From assembly GCA_963995505.1 (NCBI GenBank), contig OZ023196.1, positions 9,979,106 through 10,043,105 of the forward strand: a stretch of DNA of 64,000 bases, written 5' to 3'. Positions 34,323 through 45,448 of the stretch are shown in pieces (within the stretch, counting starts at the first letter, position 1; each line of letters opens with the position of its first letter). This stretch comes from Hypericum androsaemum. Taxonomy: Eukaryota > Streptophyta > Magnoliopsida > Malpighiales > Hypericaceae. The notes below the pieces were generated by a model. The model was not told the DNA's origin, searched no databases, and saw nothing but the letters and a program-made list of their open reading frames with translations. A program made the translations under genes and the position numbers.

Positions 34323-34555
34323 TGAACCACTGCAATTTTTTTTTTGGGGCGAAAACGAACCTTTATTAATAAGAAAAGGAAAATACAGAAAGAGGAGGAA
34401 AAAGAGTAGGAAAAAGAGAAAGAAAAACGGAAATAAAACGGGTCCAAGGCCTAAACGAGTAGCCAGAGAAGCAAACTCGTTGACATACCTAGTATCTCAC
34501 CCAAGCAAACACACAAGTCGGGTGGTCAAGGACAAAACTAATCAGACAGAACTCA

Positions 34556-36733
34556 TCAAAAGTCCATATCATATTCTGACCAACGTGGATCCTCATTGGT
34601 ATAGGCACTCCCAGTTTTCTTCCTCGCTTGAAAGCGAGTATTCTGTGCCGGAGGTAGGTCAAAATACTCGACCCCGTCTGACCAATTATTCTTCATCTGC
34701 TTTGCAATTGAGCCCATGAACTTTAATGAAGCAGGTAGATCATCCGAGTCTGAGAAAACAATAATATTATTACCTGCTTGACCCGGGATATGCGTGGGTT
34801 CCTTAGAGGGCAAGGCCGAAGCCTGACCCAATATAGACGGAGTAAAGTCCTGTAATATCGGGGTTCTCTTGCCAAGAAAACCTGACTTCAAACCCTTATG
34901 TTTAGAGCCCTTTGCAGAGCTTATTTTACCCTTGCCAGCTTTGCCCAAAGTCGAGCCGTCAACATGTGCAACCATCGAGTTTGACGTCACAAGTGGAGAA
35001 GGTGGCGTCACGGGAGCTATAATCAAAAGCCGGGGAGTCTGCTGCCCTGTAGAGGGTGAGTCATCCACTTCCTTAATTTGAATCCCACTCACCACTGGCC
35101 AATGTGATTGCTCTTGAACGACTGCCTTGTTCAAGCTACATTGCACCGAATTCATTATAGGAACAATGGCAGTCTTAACCAACTCTGAAGCCCCTGAAGT
35201 ATCTCCATGTCTGTCCACCGCGTGGATGGACGCAAAACATTGGCTGAATTCTCTTCTGGAACCAGTGCTAATTCCAAAGAAACTCCTTCTCCCATAATGA
35301 GGTCCTCATGCTCTTGCATCAAGTTTTCGAGAATAGCAATCACAGCTAAAGAGGTACACATGTCTTTCTTATGCAAAAAGGACCCTCATCAAGCACGTTA
35401 AATTCAGTCCAATGTACAGGAGATCCAATACCATCGAATGCACTAGGAATCACATCGACAATCCGAAGAGCATCTGTGGAACCCAGTGAGTTAATGCCAA
35501 ATTCTTGGTGCACTAGATTTTCCAGAATTGTGACTAAAGCCAAAGAGGAACTCGCCTCCACCTCGGAAAGCTTCACCACCTTATCCAACTCAACGAGAGA
35601 AGACGGGGCATTCACATCCGTCTGCTGCCAAACCTTCTCGACGCATTTATTCTTCGGGCCTTGGAAAACTTGTTTACTATGGGCAACCTACCCTCCAGGC
35701 TGCAACTTACGGCACGTAGAGAAAACATGCCCAATCACCTTACAGTGATCGCAAAAGTCTGGCAAGTTCTCATACACCACATCTACCATACAACTTCCAT
35801 CCTCTTGCTTTAAGCAAATGTGATCCCAGCGAGGCTTAGTCAAATCGATATCAACCAAGATACGAACGGTAGCCCCATTAACCTTGTTTAAAGCACCAGG
35901 ATCCGCTCGAATAGGATCACCTACCGAAGCAGCCAAGCCAAAAACTATGTCGGGTTCAACATGCTCCATACTCAAACCAATCATCTGAACCCAGACCTTC
36001 GCACGAGTGCCATTGACCTTAGCGGGGTGAAAAAAGGAACCCAAGGCTGCAAGTAAAGAGTACCCTGCGGAATATGCCAAACCAACAAGTTCCAGACCAT
36101 GTCCCGATCCTTTTTGGAAGCAAATTTGAATCCAAAATAACCCAAACCTAGGGGTAACATCTTCACATCTTGTATCGACCAAGCCTTAGCAACCGCACGT
36201 CGTAACTCATAGGATGAACACGGCTTGCTTCCCTTCGGTCTCACCAGTTTCCCGATGAGAGCACGAGCACCATAATTCGCACAACAAGCCGACCGATCCT
36301 TATTCAATTCAAGCACAGGAGAGTTGCCAGCAAGATTAGGGCGAATAAACTTACCCGAGTTCATCCAGCCACCAGCACGTAGGCGAACCGAGTCCGCATA
36401 TGATCGATGTTGAGAGGGTTCGAAGGCCAGTGACCCGGGAGGATCACGAACCATGCAAGTCGAAGTGCTACCAAATGGCTGGGCTGAATCCAAACCCGAA
36501 GCAACCTGAACCTCCGACGAAGGCATACTCACATCATGAACTGCGTGAGGCACCTGAGGGAGAATTGTAGAAAAAGAAGATCTACCTCCAGTGGACAATA
36601 TTTGCACCGCAGTTTGGAAAAGCTCTAACGCCGCTAGGGATTCAGGCGGAAGCGTCCCCATGAGGTCTCGAGCAGATCCCGCTGAAAAGGAAGACAGCAA
36701 GGCCGGGGGCGACCCCGCGGAGGAGATCTGCAT
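34556..36733 (-). pseudogene. LINE ORF1 (DUF4283 and CCHC zinc knuckle), frameshifted
   Basis: ATG at 36733. The first frame runs to 35981 with the DUF4283-type core (AVAKAWSIQDVKMLPLGLGY, KKDRDMVWNLLVWHIPQGTL). A shift near 36030 moves it to the frame ending 35688, which holds KVWVQMIGLSMEHVEPDIVF, VGDPIRADPGAL and the zinc knuckle C-DH-C-KVIG-H-VFST-C at about 35718-35760. The remainder (to the stop at 34556, WSEYDMDF) is serine/proline-rich with further shifts near 35360 and 35215. ORF1 proteins bind LINE RNA. Not functional as it stands. Confidence 0.85.
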
Positions 36734-36784
36734 TCCAACGGTTAGTTAGGGTTTTATTTGTACAGAGGAAGGAAAGATCGGATG

Positions 36785-36895
36785 GAAGAGAGGGAGCGGG
36801 AGGGGGAGGGGGGAGCGGGAGGGGGAGGGGGAGAGGGGGAGAGAGGGAGGGGGGAGCGGGAGCGGGGGAGAGGGAGCGGGAGCGGGGTGAAGGGA
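36785..36895. repeat. G-rich minisatellite-like tract
   Basis: Units of the type GGGAG(C/A)GGGAGGG repeat for about 110 bases on the + strand (C-rich on the LINE's sense strand). It lies in the LINE 5' UTR and could fold into G-quadruplexes. Confidence 0.85.
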
Positions 36896-36940
36896 GAGGT
36901 AAATAATTGATCGGTCACAATGACTTTGAACCACTGCAAT

Positions 36941-37860
36941 ATTCTTTTTGCAAATAAGTGGTTGACAAGTGAAAGTACAAATATGACTTGGTATAACCAA
37001 TGGCCAATATTTTATTACTTTTCCAATATGTTATGGATCCCACAAAGTCTACTCTCATGTTTTAAAATTTTTATTAAAATATCAATGGTCCAATGTTCCA
37101 AGTATTATAATTTAATTTTTAAAATTATACAATAAGTTTGTTGGGTTGATCTCAGCCTCAGGTGGTTTTTTTTGTTCCGTCACGTGCATCTCCTTGTGAG
37201 CTCTTTAAGTTATCCTCAACGGGCCTCGTCACTTTTGCTTAATATTGGGCCTGGCTTCCTTTAGAGCCCAAAAGGTCTTCAAGTAAAATCTCAGCTGGAA
37301 GGGCGAGTAGGAACGCTACTCGCTAAGGAAGTATCCATGTCTCCATTTTCTCTCCATCAATAACAGGAGTAAAATCAAAGAAGTATGCTGATTGAGCAAG
37401 AAATTAAATCGAAACGAGAATACACAACTCACAAAATTTACGTGTACAATATTAAGACGAGAAAAAAATCACCGGCATATGAGAGTTTACTATGAGAGTC
37501 AAACGAGTACAAGACTCCGTGAGAAAAAAAAATTCAAATTTCACAACTCTCAACGACATAGGCCAAAATAAATAGGAGATAATAGTTACTCTTTCAATAA
37601 GAATAAAGTTTTAACTTCATTAGAAATTCTAACAGAGTAAATAATTTAAAAACTATGCTGGAAATACGCTATTTTAAACACGAAGGAAGTTAGGTGTTTT
37701 TGTGATGAATTATTGTCGTCCATCTGAATTTACCAGTCATTTTTAGGAAGGTTTTCATGTCCTACATCACATTACGCGAGACAAAAGTTGGAGGATAGTT
37801 ACATACAATTGTTAAGTTTTCACTATTTGGATTTGTCTCATGTTCTATGTTAAAGAGAAT
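36941..37860. other. Intergenic spacer with one dispersed repeat
   Basis: No gene seen. 37683-37735 (GAAGGAAGTTAGGTGTTTTTGTGATGAATTATTGTC-type text) recurs at 58003-58050, in the same orientation. Confidence 0.5.
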
Positions 37861-37929
37861 TGTAACGACCTGTGACACGATTGACTGTTTCCACAAAACA
37901 ACAAGAATTTTTTCTAGTTTATTTTGTCC

Positions 37930-38055
37930 TCACTCGCACGCATCCCGAAAATTTCCCAGGAGGCCACCCATCATGAAATTGCTAAAGTTCAAGCGTGTTT
38001 AACCTTGGAATTCTTTCAAAATGTGTGCCTGAAAAGTGTGTGCACCTTGTAAATA
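37930..38055 (-). ncRNA. 5S rRNA-derived sequence (Cassandra LTR)
   Basis: The minus strand reads GGTTAAACACGCTTGAAC (box A-like, 37985-38003) and GATGGGTGGCCTCCTGGGAA (box C-like, 37952-37972). Plant 5S genes have AGTTAAGCGTGCTTGGGC and GATGGGTGACCTCCTGGGAA. The 5' half is poorly conserved. It is not a functional 5S gene, though the pol III internal promoter boxes are still recognisable. Confidence 0.75.
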
Positions 38056-38391
38056 TGGATAGTCAAATCATATCACTTAAGTTTTCTAGATAGAACATAT
38101 CATTTACAAGATATCACATTATTGCTGATAAATTGTGTTAGAACATCGGAAACGATCTTTAGAAGAGGTTCGGAGTAGTCGTCCCAAGAACGATTCGAAC
38201 GAATAGGTAAAGATGGAAGAAATATGGAGAGCAAGAAGAGAAGAATTATATTAGAGTAGGTAGGAGAGAAAAGAATTGATAGAGGAGAAAGAACTTTATT
38301 GAAATTATAGGGCAGAGGGGGAAGGGAAAAACATAAAAATAAAAGCTAGAGGCTACATAAGATAAAGGATATGAATGTTTGATGTTTGGTT

Positions 38392-38721
38392 TGTGGGTAT
38401 CTTTTATGCTTGTACCTAGCTCTCCTTAAATAGAATAAGTTAGCCCCAGTCCCATACAAAAACCCTAGGCCGTTTTCAAACAGGAAAACTTAACATAGCC
38501 TTGGCCTAATAAGGAAAACTTAAACTGTCAAAAACTTATAACCCAATTTTCCCCCTTTTCTGTGTCGAATTTGGAGACTTCATAAACTACAAAGTTATAG
38601 ATCTCTGTCTTCTCTATCTGTGGCTTTTAGAATTGCATCAATACAATAATTGAGCCAAAAGTTACGGCCTTTTTACCAAAATAGGTTCAGCAGATCTGCG
38701 AATTAATTTTTCGCTCCAACA
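38392..38721 (-). repeat. LTR (3' on minus strand) of the short LTR element
   Basis: 330 bases; includes ACCCTAGGCC, GCCAAAAGTTACG-type words; pairs with 39909-40238. Confidence 0.85.
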
Positions 38722-39171
38722 ATGCCCCCCACACGTCAATGTTTTGACGCTAGGAAAAGCGTTGACGTGTATCTTCCCTTAAACATGCAGAAAATTAACT
38801 CCACTTCACATATAACAAGCTAAGACAAGACCGTAAATATATGAAAAATGTACCATCAAACCGGTCGAGACCTGGCCGTCGTAAATGATCACCTATTTGA
38901 TCATAGGGCACACCATCGTTGAAGCCAATTGGTCGAGTAGATGTTTGTCCATATATACCTTAATAACTCCATCTTGATTCACTTCGAATAAGCTCCAACT
39001 GAATTGCCTCCCTCGTGGATCTCAAAATAGGCACGTTAAAATTTTGAATAACGGCTATTTCATATGATGATCATACAAGATAAGCCTAGAAGATGTGCTT
39101 TTAGAATTAGAAATTCCTTCATTAGCCACTTTTGTATCTCTTTTAAAGTCCGTGGATTCCATTCTTTCATC

Positions 39172-39875
39172 TCAGACGATGACAAGGTCCTGAATTAATG
39201 GTTTTTTATCCTGAAATATCGGGCTTCCCATGATTTTCTCGAGACAGCATATTTTAGGCTTTCGCGGCTGAGTAAGAGACATTTGTCCTTCATTGGAACG
39301 ATCATATAACTGTTGTCGAAGGTCTCTAAGCTTTTGCTTTTGTTTTTGAATTTTTTCTTCAACCTTCTTCGTTGAGTCTTCGTGAGAGTCGGCCGATGAG
39401 ACTCCGAACACTTGCCCCCCGAGTGTGGGTTTGGCTTTCTTGGCATCTCCTTACACATAGGCTTCGTATGATAACATTGGGACCTTGTAGGCCGATCACT
39501 CCTTGTGGATCGTGTCTCGCATGGTTCTTTTTTTTAACGTGAAAGTTCTTCCTTGGACACCCAAACCTTGAAGGGTTTCTTTTTCTGGAGAACTCCTTGC
39601 TCGATTACCAATCAAGTGACCACGTCTCTCTTAAGCCACGCGTACTCAGGCTGACTCTTGATGTTGCCGGCTGATTTTGACCATGTTCTTACATCCTTTT
39701 CCACACGTATGCACCCACCGAAGCAGCGTGTGACTTGAGGACGCTCGTTGTAATTTGAAACCTTTAATGGCCGAGGTTGAACTGGCATGTTAGATTGTTG
39801 CTTCACTATACTCTTGCTTGGTTGAGGAGTTGGAGACTTGATTTTATCATCATTTATCGTCTCCACCATGTGCAT
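39172..39875 (-). pseudogene. Gag-like remnants of the short LTR element
   Basis: Two minus-strand stretches are open: 39875-39612 (…NERPQVTRCFGGCIRVEKDV…PEYAWLKRDVV) and 39458-39172 (…GRPTLTKTQRRRLKKKFKN-type text in overlapping frames). The LTKTQRRRLKK block resembles the basic linker of some plant gypsy gag proteins. No domain can be assigned with confidence. The words GGGGGGCAAG occur at both ORF starts (near 39410 and 39880) and echo the polypurine tract. Confidence 0.4.
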
Positions 39876-39908
39876 GTCTTGCCCCCCGGCTGAGACAAAT
39901 TTGGATAA

Positions 39909-40238
39909 TGTGGGTGTCCTTCATGCTTGTACCTACCTCTCCTTATATAGAATAAGTTAGCCCTAGCCCCATACAAAAACCCTAGGCCATTTTCAAACAG
40001 GAAAACTTAACATAGCCTTGGCCTAATAAGGAAAACTTAAACTGTCCAAAAATTATAACCCAATTTTTGCCCCTTTCTGTATCGAATTTGGAAAAGTCAT
40101 AAACTATAAAATTGTAGATCTTTGTCTTATCGTTCTGTGGCTTTTGGAATCCCATCAATCTGATACTTGAGCCAAAAGTTACGACCTTTTTACCAAAATA
40201 GGTTTAGCAGAACTGCGAATTAATTTTCTGCTCCAACA
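39909..40238 (-). repeat. LTR (5' on minus strand) of the short LTR element
   Basis: 330 bases, same length as its partner, with scattered substitutions. Confidence 0.85.
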
Positions 40239-40453
40239 CAATTCACCACTCCTTAAATACGTGACGTTCTCGTCACACCAGATTTAGACAATCCTAGAAT
40301 CTCTCATATTCGGGTGTGTTCGATCTCCGTACCACACTTTACTAGTCGAGGTCTTGCTCTGATATCACTTGTAATACTACATACGACTGACTGTCTCCAC
40401 ATACCAACATTGGCCTTACACGCATCATGGAAACTTCTAAGGAGGTCAAAATA

Positions 40454-41150
40454 TTCTAGGGTCAAAAGATACTTTAGTATCCTATGTTATAGAAAATAGA
40501 CATTTAAGACCCTATGCTATATAAATACCCAAAAACGTCATATATTTTTTCAATCACTAAATTGTCATATTGGAAAGTCCATTACACCCTTGTTAAATAT
40601 AAGAATCCCTAAAATTATAATTTGAAATTCTTTTCTCTCCCTTCCCTCTCATTCCGAGCTCTAGTGTCGAACCCTCTTTGCCCTCCCTCCCTTCGATGTG
40701 GGTGGGCTGGCGTATCTTCCTGCCACTACTCCGTTCTCCAAACAAACTTACTTGCAAGGGCTATACCGAGTCAGGAGAAACTTTTTATTATTCTTGCAAG
40801 ATCAATGTTGACGGTTTCAAGCGCATCAATATTATATTCTAAACAAAGCATACAATCGTATGGTACTACCACTTGGGTCGGCAATAATCAATTCGATCTC
40901 AATGGAGCCACATTTCATTTTTCTTCTGAAATTTGTTTTGGCTATAAAGAAAATGTGAAATGTGCAAAAATTGTGAAATGTGGAGTAATGCCATTCTACA
41001 ATAATGACAACTGACAACCAATCGCGTGGCAATACTTACTGGTGACAGCAGCAAGAAACCAGAACCCCATCAAAACTCTTAATCAATAAGAGACTTAATG
41101 TAAAAAATGATGCATTTTTGCAATTGATCCCCATATTTGCTCCAACAAAG
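40454..41150. other. Low-copy spacer, nothing recognised
   Basis: Begins abruptly at the broken Cassandra-like LTR with CTAGGGTCAAAAGATAC-type text that could be a MULE or MITE tip. No inverted partner found. An open frame at 40622-41014 has no recognisable domain. Confidence 0.4.
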
Positions 41151-41194
41151 AACAAGATCAGTCAGGTTCCACCGTTAGTAACTGCCCGAAAAGG

Positions 41195-41515
41195 GTGGGT
41201 TGGTGGTGGAACCCAATGGCAAAAGCATCGGTGACTGTCTTCACTGACAACCTTCCTCTAGTATGGAAGGGCAAGGAGCTCAGGAACTGTTTCTCGGCGA
41301 AAGGAAAAGTGCTAAATGCATTGGTGCCTGCAAAACTCTCCAAAAGTGGCACAAGAGTCAGTTTCGTAAGATTCGGTGCCATCAAAGTACCATCCTAACA
41401 TCTTCAGGCATTTTAATTGAAGGCAAGAAGATCAAAGTGTCTTTATCCAAGTTTAAGAGGCAGCCAAATAAACCACAAGAGATCAAAGAAGCTGATAGGC
41501 ATAAATTTAGCTAAC
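41195..41515 (+). pseudogene. RRM-domain fragment (LINE ORF1 or RRM gene type)
   Basis: Reads ASVTVFTDNLPLVWKGKELR, GKVLNALVPAKLSKSGTR, VSFVRFG and, after a one-base shift near 41385, ILIEGKKIKVSLSKFKR. The first block is RNP2-like (VTVFTDNLP), the VSFVRF block RNP1-like. Plant L1-type ORF1 proteins and a class of RRM genes carry this type of domain followed by a 'GIPLHAWN' region; such a region appears at 50808. It stops at the left end of the copia at 41540. Confidence 0.65.
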
Positions 41516-41539
41516 AACCTGTTGTTTCCCAGAAGATGG

Positions 41540-42440
41540 TGTACTTGACTAGGATCTAAAGTCGAGGCAAAAGTTTAACTATTTTTCCGTAAGACGAGAT
41601 TGCCCCGTATTAAGTGCTTACGGGCTATGGCAATCGTCCCCAAGATACAATAACTTTCTTACTTCAAGTTCGTAGCACGACGACTCTCGAAGCCTAGGCG
41701 AACCTTTGGATACTCGAAACTTTCTTGAGAGAGAGAGAGAAGAGAACAACTATTGCTAAAGAAATGTTATGCAATGAGTTGTTGGGATGATTTGGAAGTG
41801 AGGGGGGCAAGCCTATTTATAGGCAATGGAGGGTTGTAATCCGAAAAGTTATAGGCACTTCCGAGGGAGCACGAATGTGGCACATTTCTAAAGAAATAAG
41901 CATCCTTTCGGCCAGGCATTCTGCTCGTGACTCTTCGGATGAAGATGTTCGCGACCCTTCGGCCAGCCTGTAGTCTTCCGAAACCAGCCAAAATTTTAAG
42001 GCTCCTCCAGCTCCCCCCGACGATGCGAAGTGCAAAGTGTGCCTCAAAAGCGCCCAATGCACCTCAAGCACCCAATGCGCCATGCGCACACGCACGTGCG
42101 CGTGCGCGCTCAGATGGTGCGAGTTGCCTTTTCAGGTGGTCCACTAGTTCCTAACTACCAAAGGACACCTCTTTATAAAGTGAGGTTCCTTTTACTCGCA
42201 CTTCCAATGTGGGATTGGTGTCCCATCCCACCTTGAAAATTCTAACCTTAAGTTACTACTTTAGACATTAATTTCTCATTCATCCGAAATTAGATTTAAG
42301 AAAATAAATATACTAGAATTACGTACACGAAACGTAGATTGTAAAATTGTAACTTAATTTGATTTTTATCGAATGGAACTGTTTGTTAAAATTATACAAA
42401 GTTTGGTCTATTACCAACCTTTATTGGCCAATTTCCAACA
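41540..42440 (-). repeat. 3' LTR of the 7.5 kb copia
   Basis: 901 bases. Holds a self-complementary CG/CA-rich stretch (42076-42109, GCGCACACGCACGTGCGCGT) also seen in the partner. A 28-29-base segment present in the other LTR (48699-48727) is absent here. Confidence 0.9.
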
Positions 42441-43117
42441 ATCCCCCACATGAATGATGATTAATGCATACTGATACTTTTAAAAAAGTTTCGACAAATT
42501 AGTATTGTATCGAGATAGGTAGCTTACGGCTTTGAACCTTCTCTAGTAAGATGCTATCGGATTTACTTGCTGCTCAGGGAACGCGATGTCTTGAACTGGT
42601 CAGCTTTTGATGTAAACCAAGACAATAATATTTACACAATAATATCTCGAATATCCTTAGTTCTCACGTTGTGTCTGTTTCGGCCATGGACCTTATGTTG
42701 GATTCATAAGCGTTTTTGTATTTGAAGCGGCCTCACTTCACACTTCTATAGGTGATCTCCTATCAGGAGTATCCTGCCATACTCTACCTTTATCTGGTAT
42801 AGGAATCATTGAAAGCGTAGACGTTTAACCTAACCATACATCTGTAGGTTAGTACTTGGGTAACTTCTGAGAATGGGATGGATTCCAAGTAATCATCTTA
42901 ACCATCCATAACTTTGTTATCTCATTGAACCAAGTTTGTGGGATCTCCAGTCATCATGGTTGAGTTACTGGTATGAACATTTTTAATGTGTAGATTTTAA
43001 CCACATTCCTCTTACTGCATTATACATTTGATCTCTGTTGATTCCTTTCATCAAAGGATCAGCTATGTTGTCTTTGTACTTCACATAATCAATAGTAATT
43101 ACACTACCAGAAATTAA

Positions 43118-44250
43118 TTATCTAACAGTATTATGTCTCTTACGGATGTGTCGAGACTTACCATTGTACATAGTACTCTGTGCTCTCTCGATTGCTGACA
43201 TGCTATCACAATGTATCAATACAGGAGGCACAGGTTTGTTCCAACAAGGAATATCCTCTAGGAAGTTTCTGAGCCATTCAACTTCTTCCCCAGCTTTATC
43301 TAGTGTTATAAACTCTGACTTCATGGTGGATCAAGCTATGCACATTTGTTTAGAGGATTTCCAGGATACAGCTCCTCCACCTATGGTAAACACGTAATCA
43401 CTAGTAGATTTGGAGTCTTTAGTGTCTTATATCCAATTCGCATCACTGTATCCTTCCAATATAGCTGGATATCTAATATAAAGTATGCCATGATTCAAAG
43501 TACGTTTTAGGTACTTTAGAATCCTTTCCAGAGCCAGCCAGTGATCCTTTCCTGGATTGCTTGTGAATCTACTAAACTTGCTAACTGAATATGCAATATC
43601 AGGGCGTATACAATGTGTCAAGTACATCAGGCTCCCAATGATACTTGCATATTTCGGTTGAGATACTGGGTCTCCTCTATTTTTAACTAAATGTAGATTC
43701 GGGTCTACCGGAGTCTTAGCCAGAGGCTTGTCAAAAGCTTTAAATTTCTTTAGTACATTCTTAACATAATGAGATTGTGACAAGACAATTCCTTCAGTCG
43801 TCCTAGAGATTTTAATCCCTAGTATGACATCAGCTAGACCTATATTTTTCATGTCAAAATTGTTCCTTGACATGTTCTTAGTTTTCACGTTAAGATCATT
43901 ACTGCTTCCCGTGATTAGCATGTCATTTACATACAGATATATAATCATGTAAGCATCAGGTGTGCCTTTAATGTATGTACATTTATCACACTTATTGATC
44001 TTAAAGCCATTTGACATTATTATTCTGCCAAATTTCTCATGCCATTATTTGGGCACCTGTTTCAAACCATACAATGACTAGACCAGTTTGCATACTTTAT
44101 GCTCTTGTTCGGGGGCAACAAACCCTTCAGGTTGTTTCATATATATCTCCTCTTCTAGTTCTCCATTTAAGAAAGCTGTTTTTACATCTATCTGATGTAT
44201 CTCGAGATTATAGAGTTGATGTGTGTCTAAAACACGTATTAAACGCATAG
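43118..44250 (-). pseudogene. copia RT (C-terminal half) and RNase H
   Basis: Minus strand: DVKTAFLNGELEEEIYMKQPEGF near 44130-44190, SLYGLKQ near 44070, then the active site, which reads [12 protein letters not shown] (about 43905-43940); the first catalytic Asp of YVDD is Asn. [22 protein letters not shown] follows, with the RNase H part DANWI near 43427 and a last stretch WLRNFLEDIP…IHCDSMSAIERAQS (43324-43118). Stops at 43426, 44017 and near 44080 break it. Catalysis is lost. Confidence 0.88.
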
Positions 44251-45448
44251 GATTTTGAGTTATTTTCGTATGTTTGTCTTTAGTTTAATATCATTTTAGT
44301 AAATATTTAAGATTTGGATGACTAATAGGCTCTTTGTGCTAAATTGTAGGAAAAGGAGGCAAATTTGGAAAGAACTATAATTGGAGAAGAAGTCTGGCAG
44401 GGGCAGCTGGCTTGGAAGGGCATTTCGGTCAACTTTGGAGCCGAATCAGAGGATACGTATTTGATAGACAATTGAAGATATTTCTTTCCTCTTTCCATGC
44501 ATATAAAGAACGCCTAAATCGGAGATCGGAAAAGGAAGTTACGACCAAAACTTTGGTCTTCTGATCCCTTAGGACACTGGGGACGACCCATTAGGTTTTT
44601 ACACTTAGGAGGGCTTATATATAACCCTCTAGACTTATTTTAAGAGAACTTTTGATTCTAGAGAACAGATACCTTATTTTTGTCTTTGTCATGACTATGA
44701 GGAACTAAACCTCTAGGTTGATTCGAGGAAGGAGACCCAGGTTTTGGTTGTGAGGATCAGGTTTTATCAATCTATTTCAGTAGTATTTATTTATTCCTTG
44801 TGCTTATTTTTGTTCTTGAATGATTTGCGGTTGTGAGTTTATTCTAGAACTTATGTTGCCATCGATTCTTAATTAGCGGTCGCAGTTAGGAATTGAACTA
44901 GGAGCAAGGTTAATTCAGCGAGGAACGGTCGTTACCAAACTAATTAACTAGGAATAAGTAAGGCTAGTTTGTAGATACCAAGGTTTTGAGTATAATCGCT
45001 AGGAGTAGGAACATCTATTCTTAATGCTATTATCTTATAGAATAGAAATCGATTGATATTCTATCTACTAGGTGATAAACAACTAGTTAGGCGGTCGTTT
45101 GGCTAGTTGATTGTTGGATGTTTGTGGTATCTTTACGGTTGCGGGAGATTTACACCTACTTGCTACATGTGTTAGATTATCTTTTGTGATCCAGTGATCA
45201 ACCAACCTGTCGTGGTACTCCGATCTCGAATCTACCACTTTTCTCTCATTGATTTTTACTTATACTTCTCTCTACTGTATTTTGTTGATTTCGTTTGATC
45301 TACAAATCTCACAAAATCCCCCCTTTTACTTTTGTTTAAATAGTTAGATTAATTGAGTATTCGTCCCTCCTTGGATCTGACTCGGTACTTCCCTTGCTTG
45401 CTACAAATTAGTGAGCTACGAAATATCGGTTTATTTTGAGGGGCCTCG
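44237..45448. mobile_element. Solo-LTR-like insertion in the copia RT
   Basis: RT coding stops near 44237 and the upstream part (…DYFDTYSPVIRITSI) resumes near 45470-45540. The 5-base word ACACG sits at both joints (44232-44236, 45449-45453). The 1212-base insert has no ORF and the look of a gypsy LTR, but its ends (TATTAAACG…GGCCTCG) are not a clean TG…CA pair. No second copy in the window. Confidence 0.6.

Larger units (their letters stand above)
34337..36926 (-). mobile_element. ORF1-only LINE with poly(A) and 14-base TSD
   Basis: The 14-base repeat TGAACCACTGCAAT flanks the unit (34323-34336 and 36927-36940). On the minus strand it starts with a C-rich 5' UTR (36785-36900), has one DUF4283/CCHC ORF1, a short 3' UTR and an A-run (34337-34346) after CGCCCC. 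No endonuclease or RT follows ORF1. The TSD and tail show it was moved by target-primed reverse transcription, presumably by enzymes of a full LINE. Confidence 0.88.
38392..40238 (-). mobile_element. Short LTR retroelement (1.85 kb) inside the Cassandra-like unit
   Basis: Direct repeats of 330 bases each (38392-38721, 39909-40238). On the minus strand they start TGTTGGAGC and end CCCACA. A polypurine tract GTGTGGGGGGCAT lies just upstream of the minus-strand 3' LTR (38722-38735). The 1.19 kb interior has only gag-like scraps and no pol. No PBS and no target duplication are evident. It is a non-autonomous derivative of a gypsy-like family; the lineage is unsure. Confidence 0.75.
37861..40453 (-). 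mobile_element. Cassandra-like TRIM with 5S-derived LTR, split by another LTR element
   Basis: Two direct copies of TGTAA(C/T)...GACTG(T)CTCCACA begin at 37861 and 40370. On the minus strand the right copy ends ...TTACA and is followed by GTGATATCAGAGCAAGAC, a Met-tRNA PBS (40351-40368). That makes the right copy the 5' LTR and the left one the 3' LTR. The left copy contains a 5S rRNA-like stretch in the LTR sense, the defining feature of Cassandra. The right copy is cut at 40453 (GGAGGTC) inside the 5S box C. The interior is interrupted at 38392-40238. Confidence 0.65.

Noticed and set aside
36746..37000. Pro/Ser-rich minus-strand frame
   Set aside because: Produced by the G-rich repeat tract in the LINE 5' UTR.
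40622..41014. 130-codon + strand frame
   Set aside because: No recognisable domain or partner exon; the region has spacer composition.
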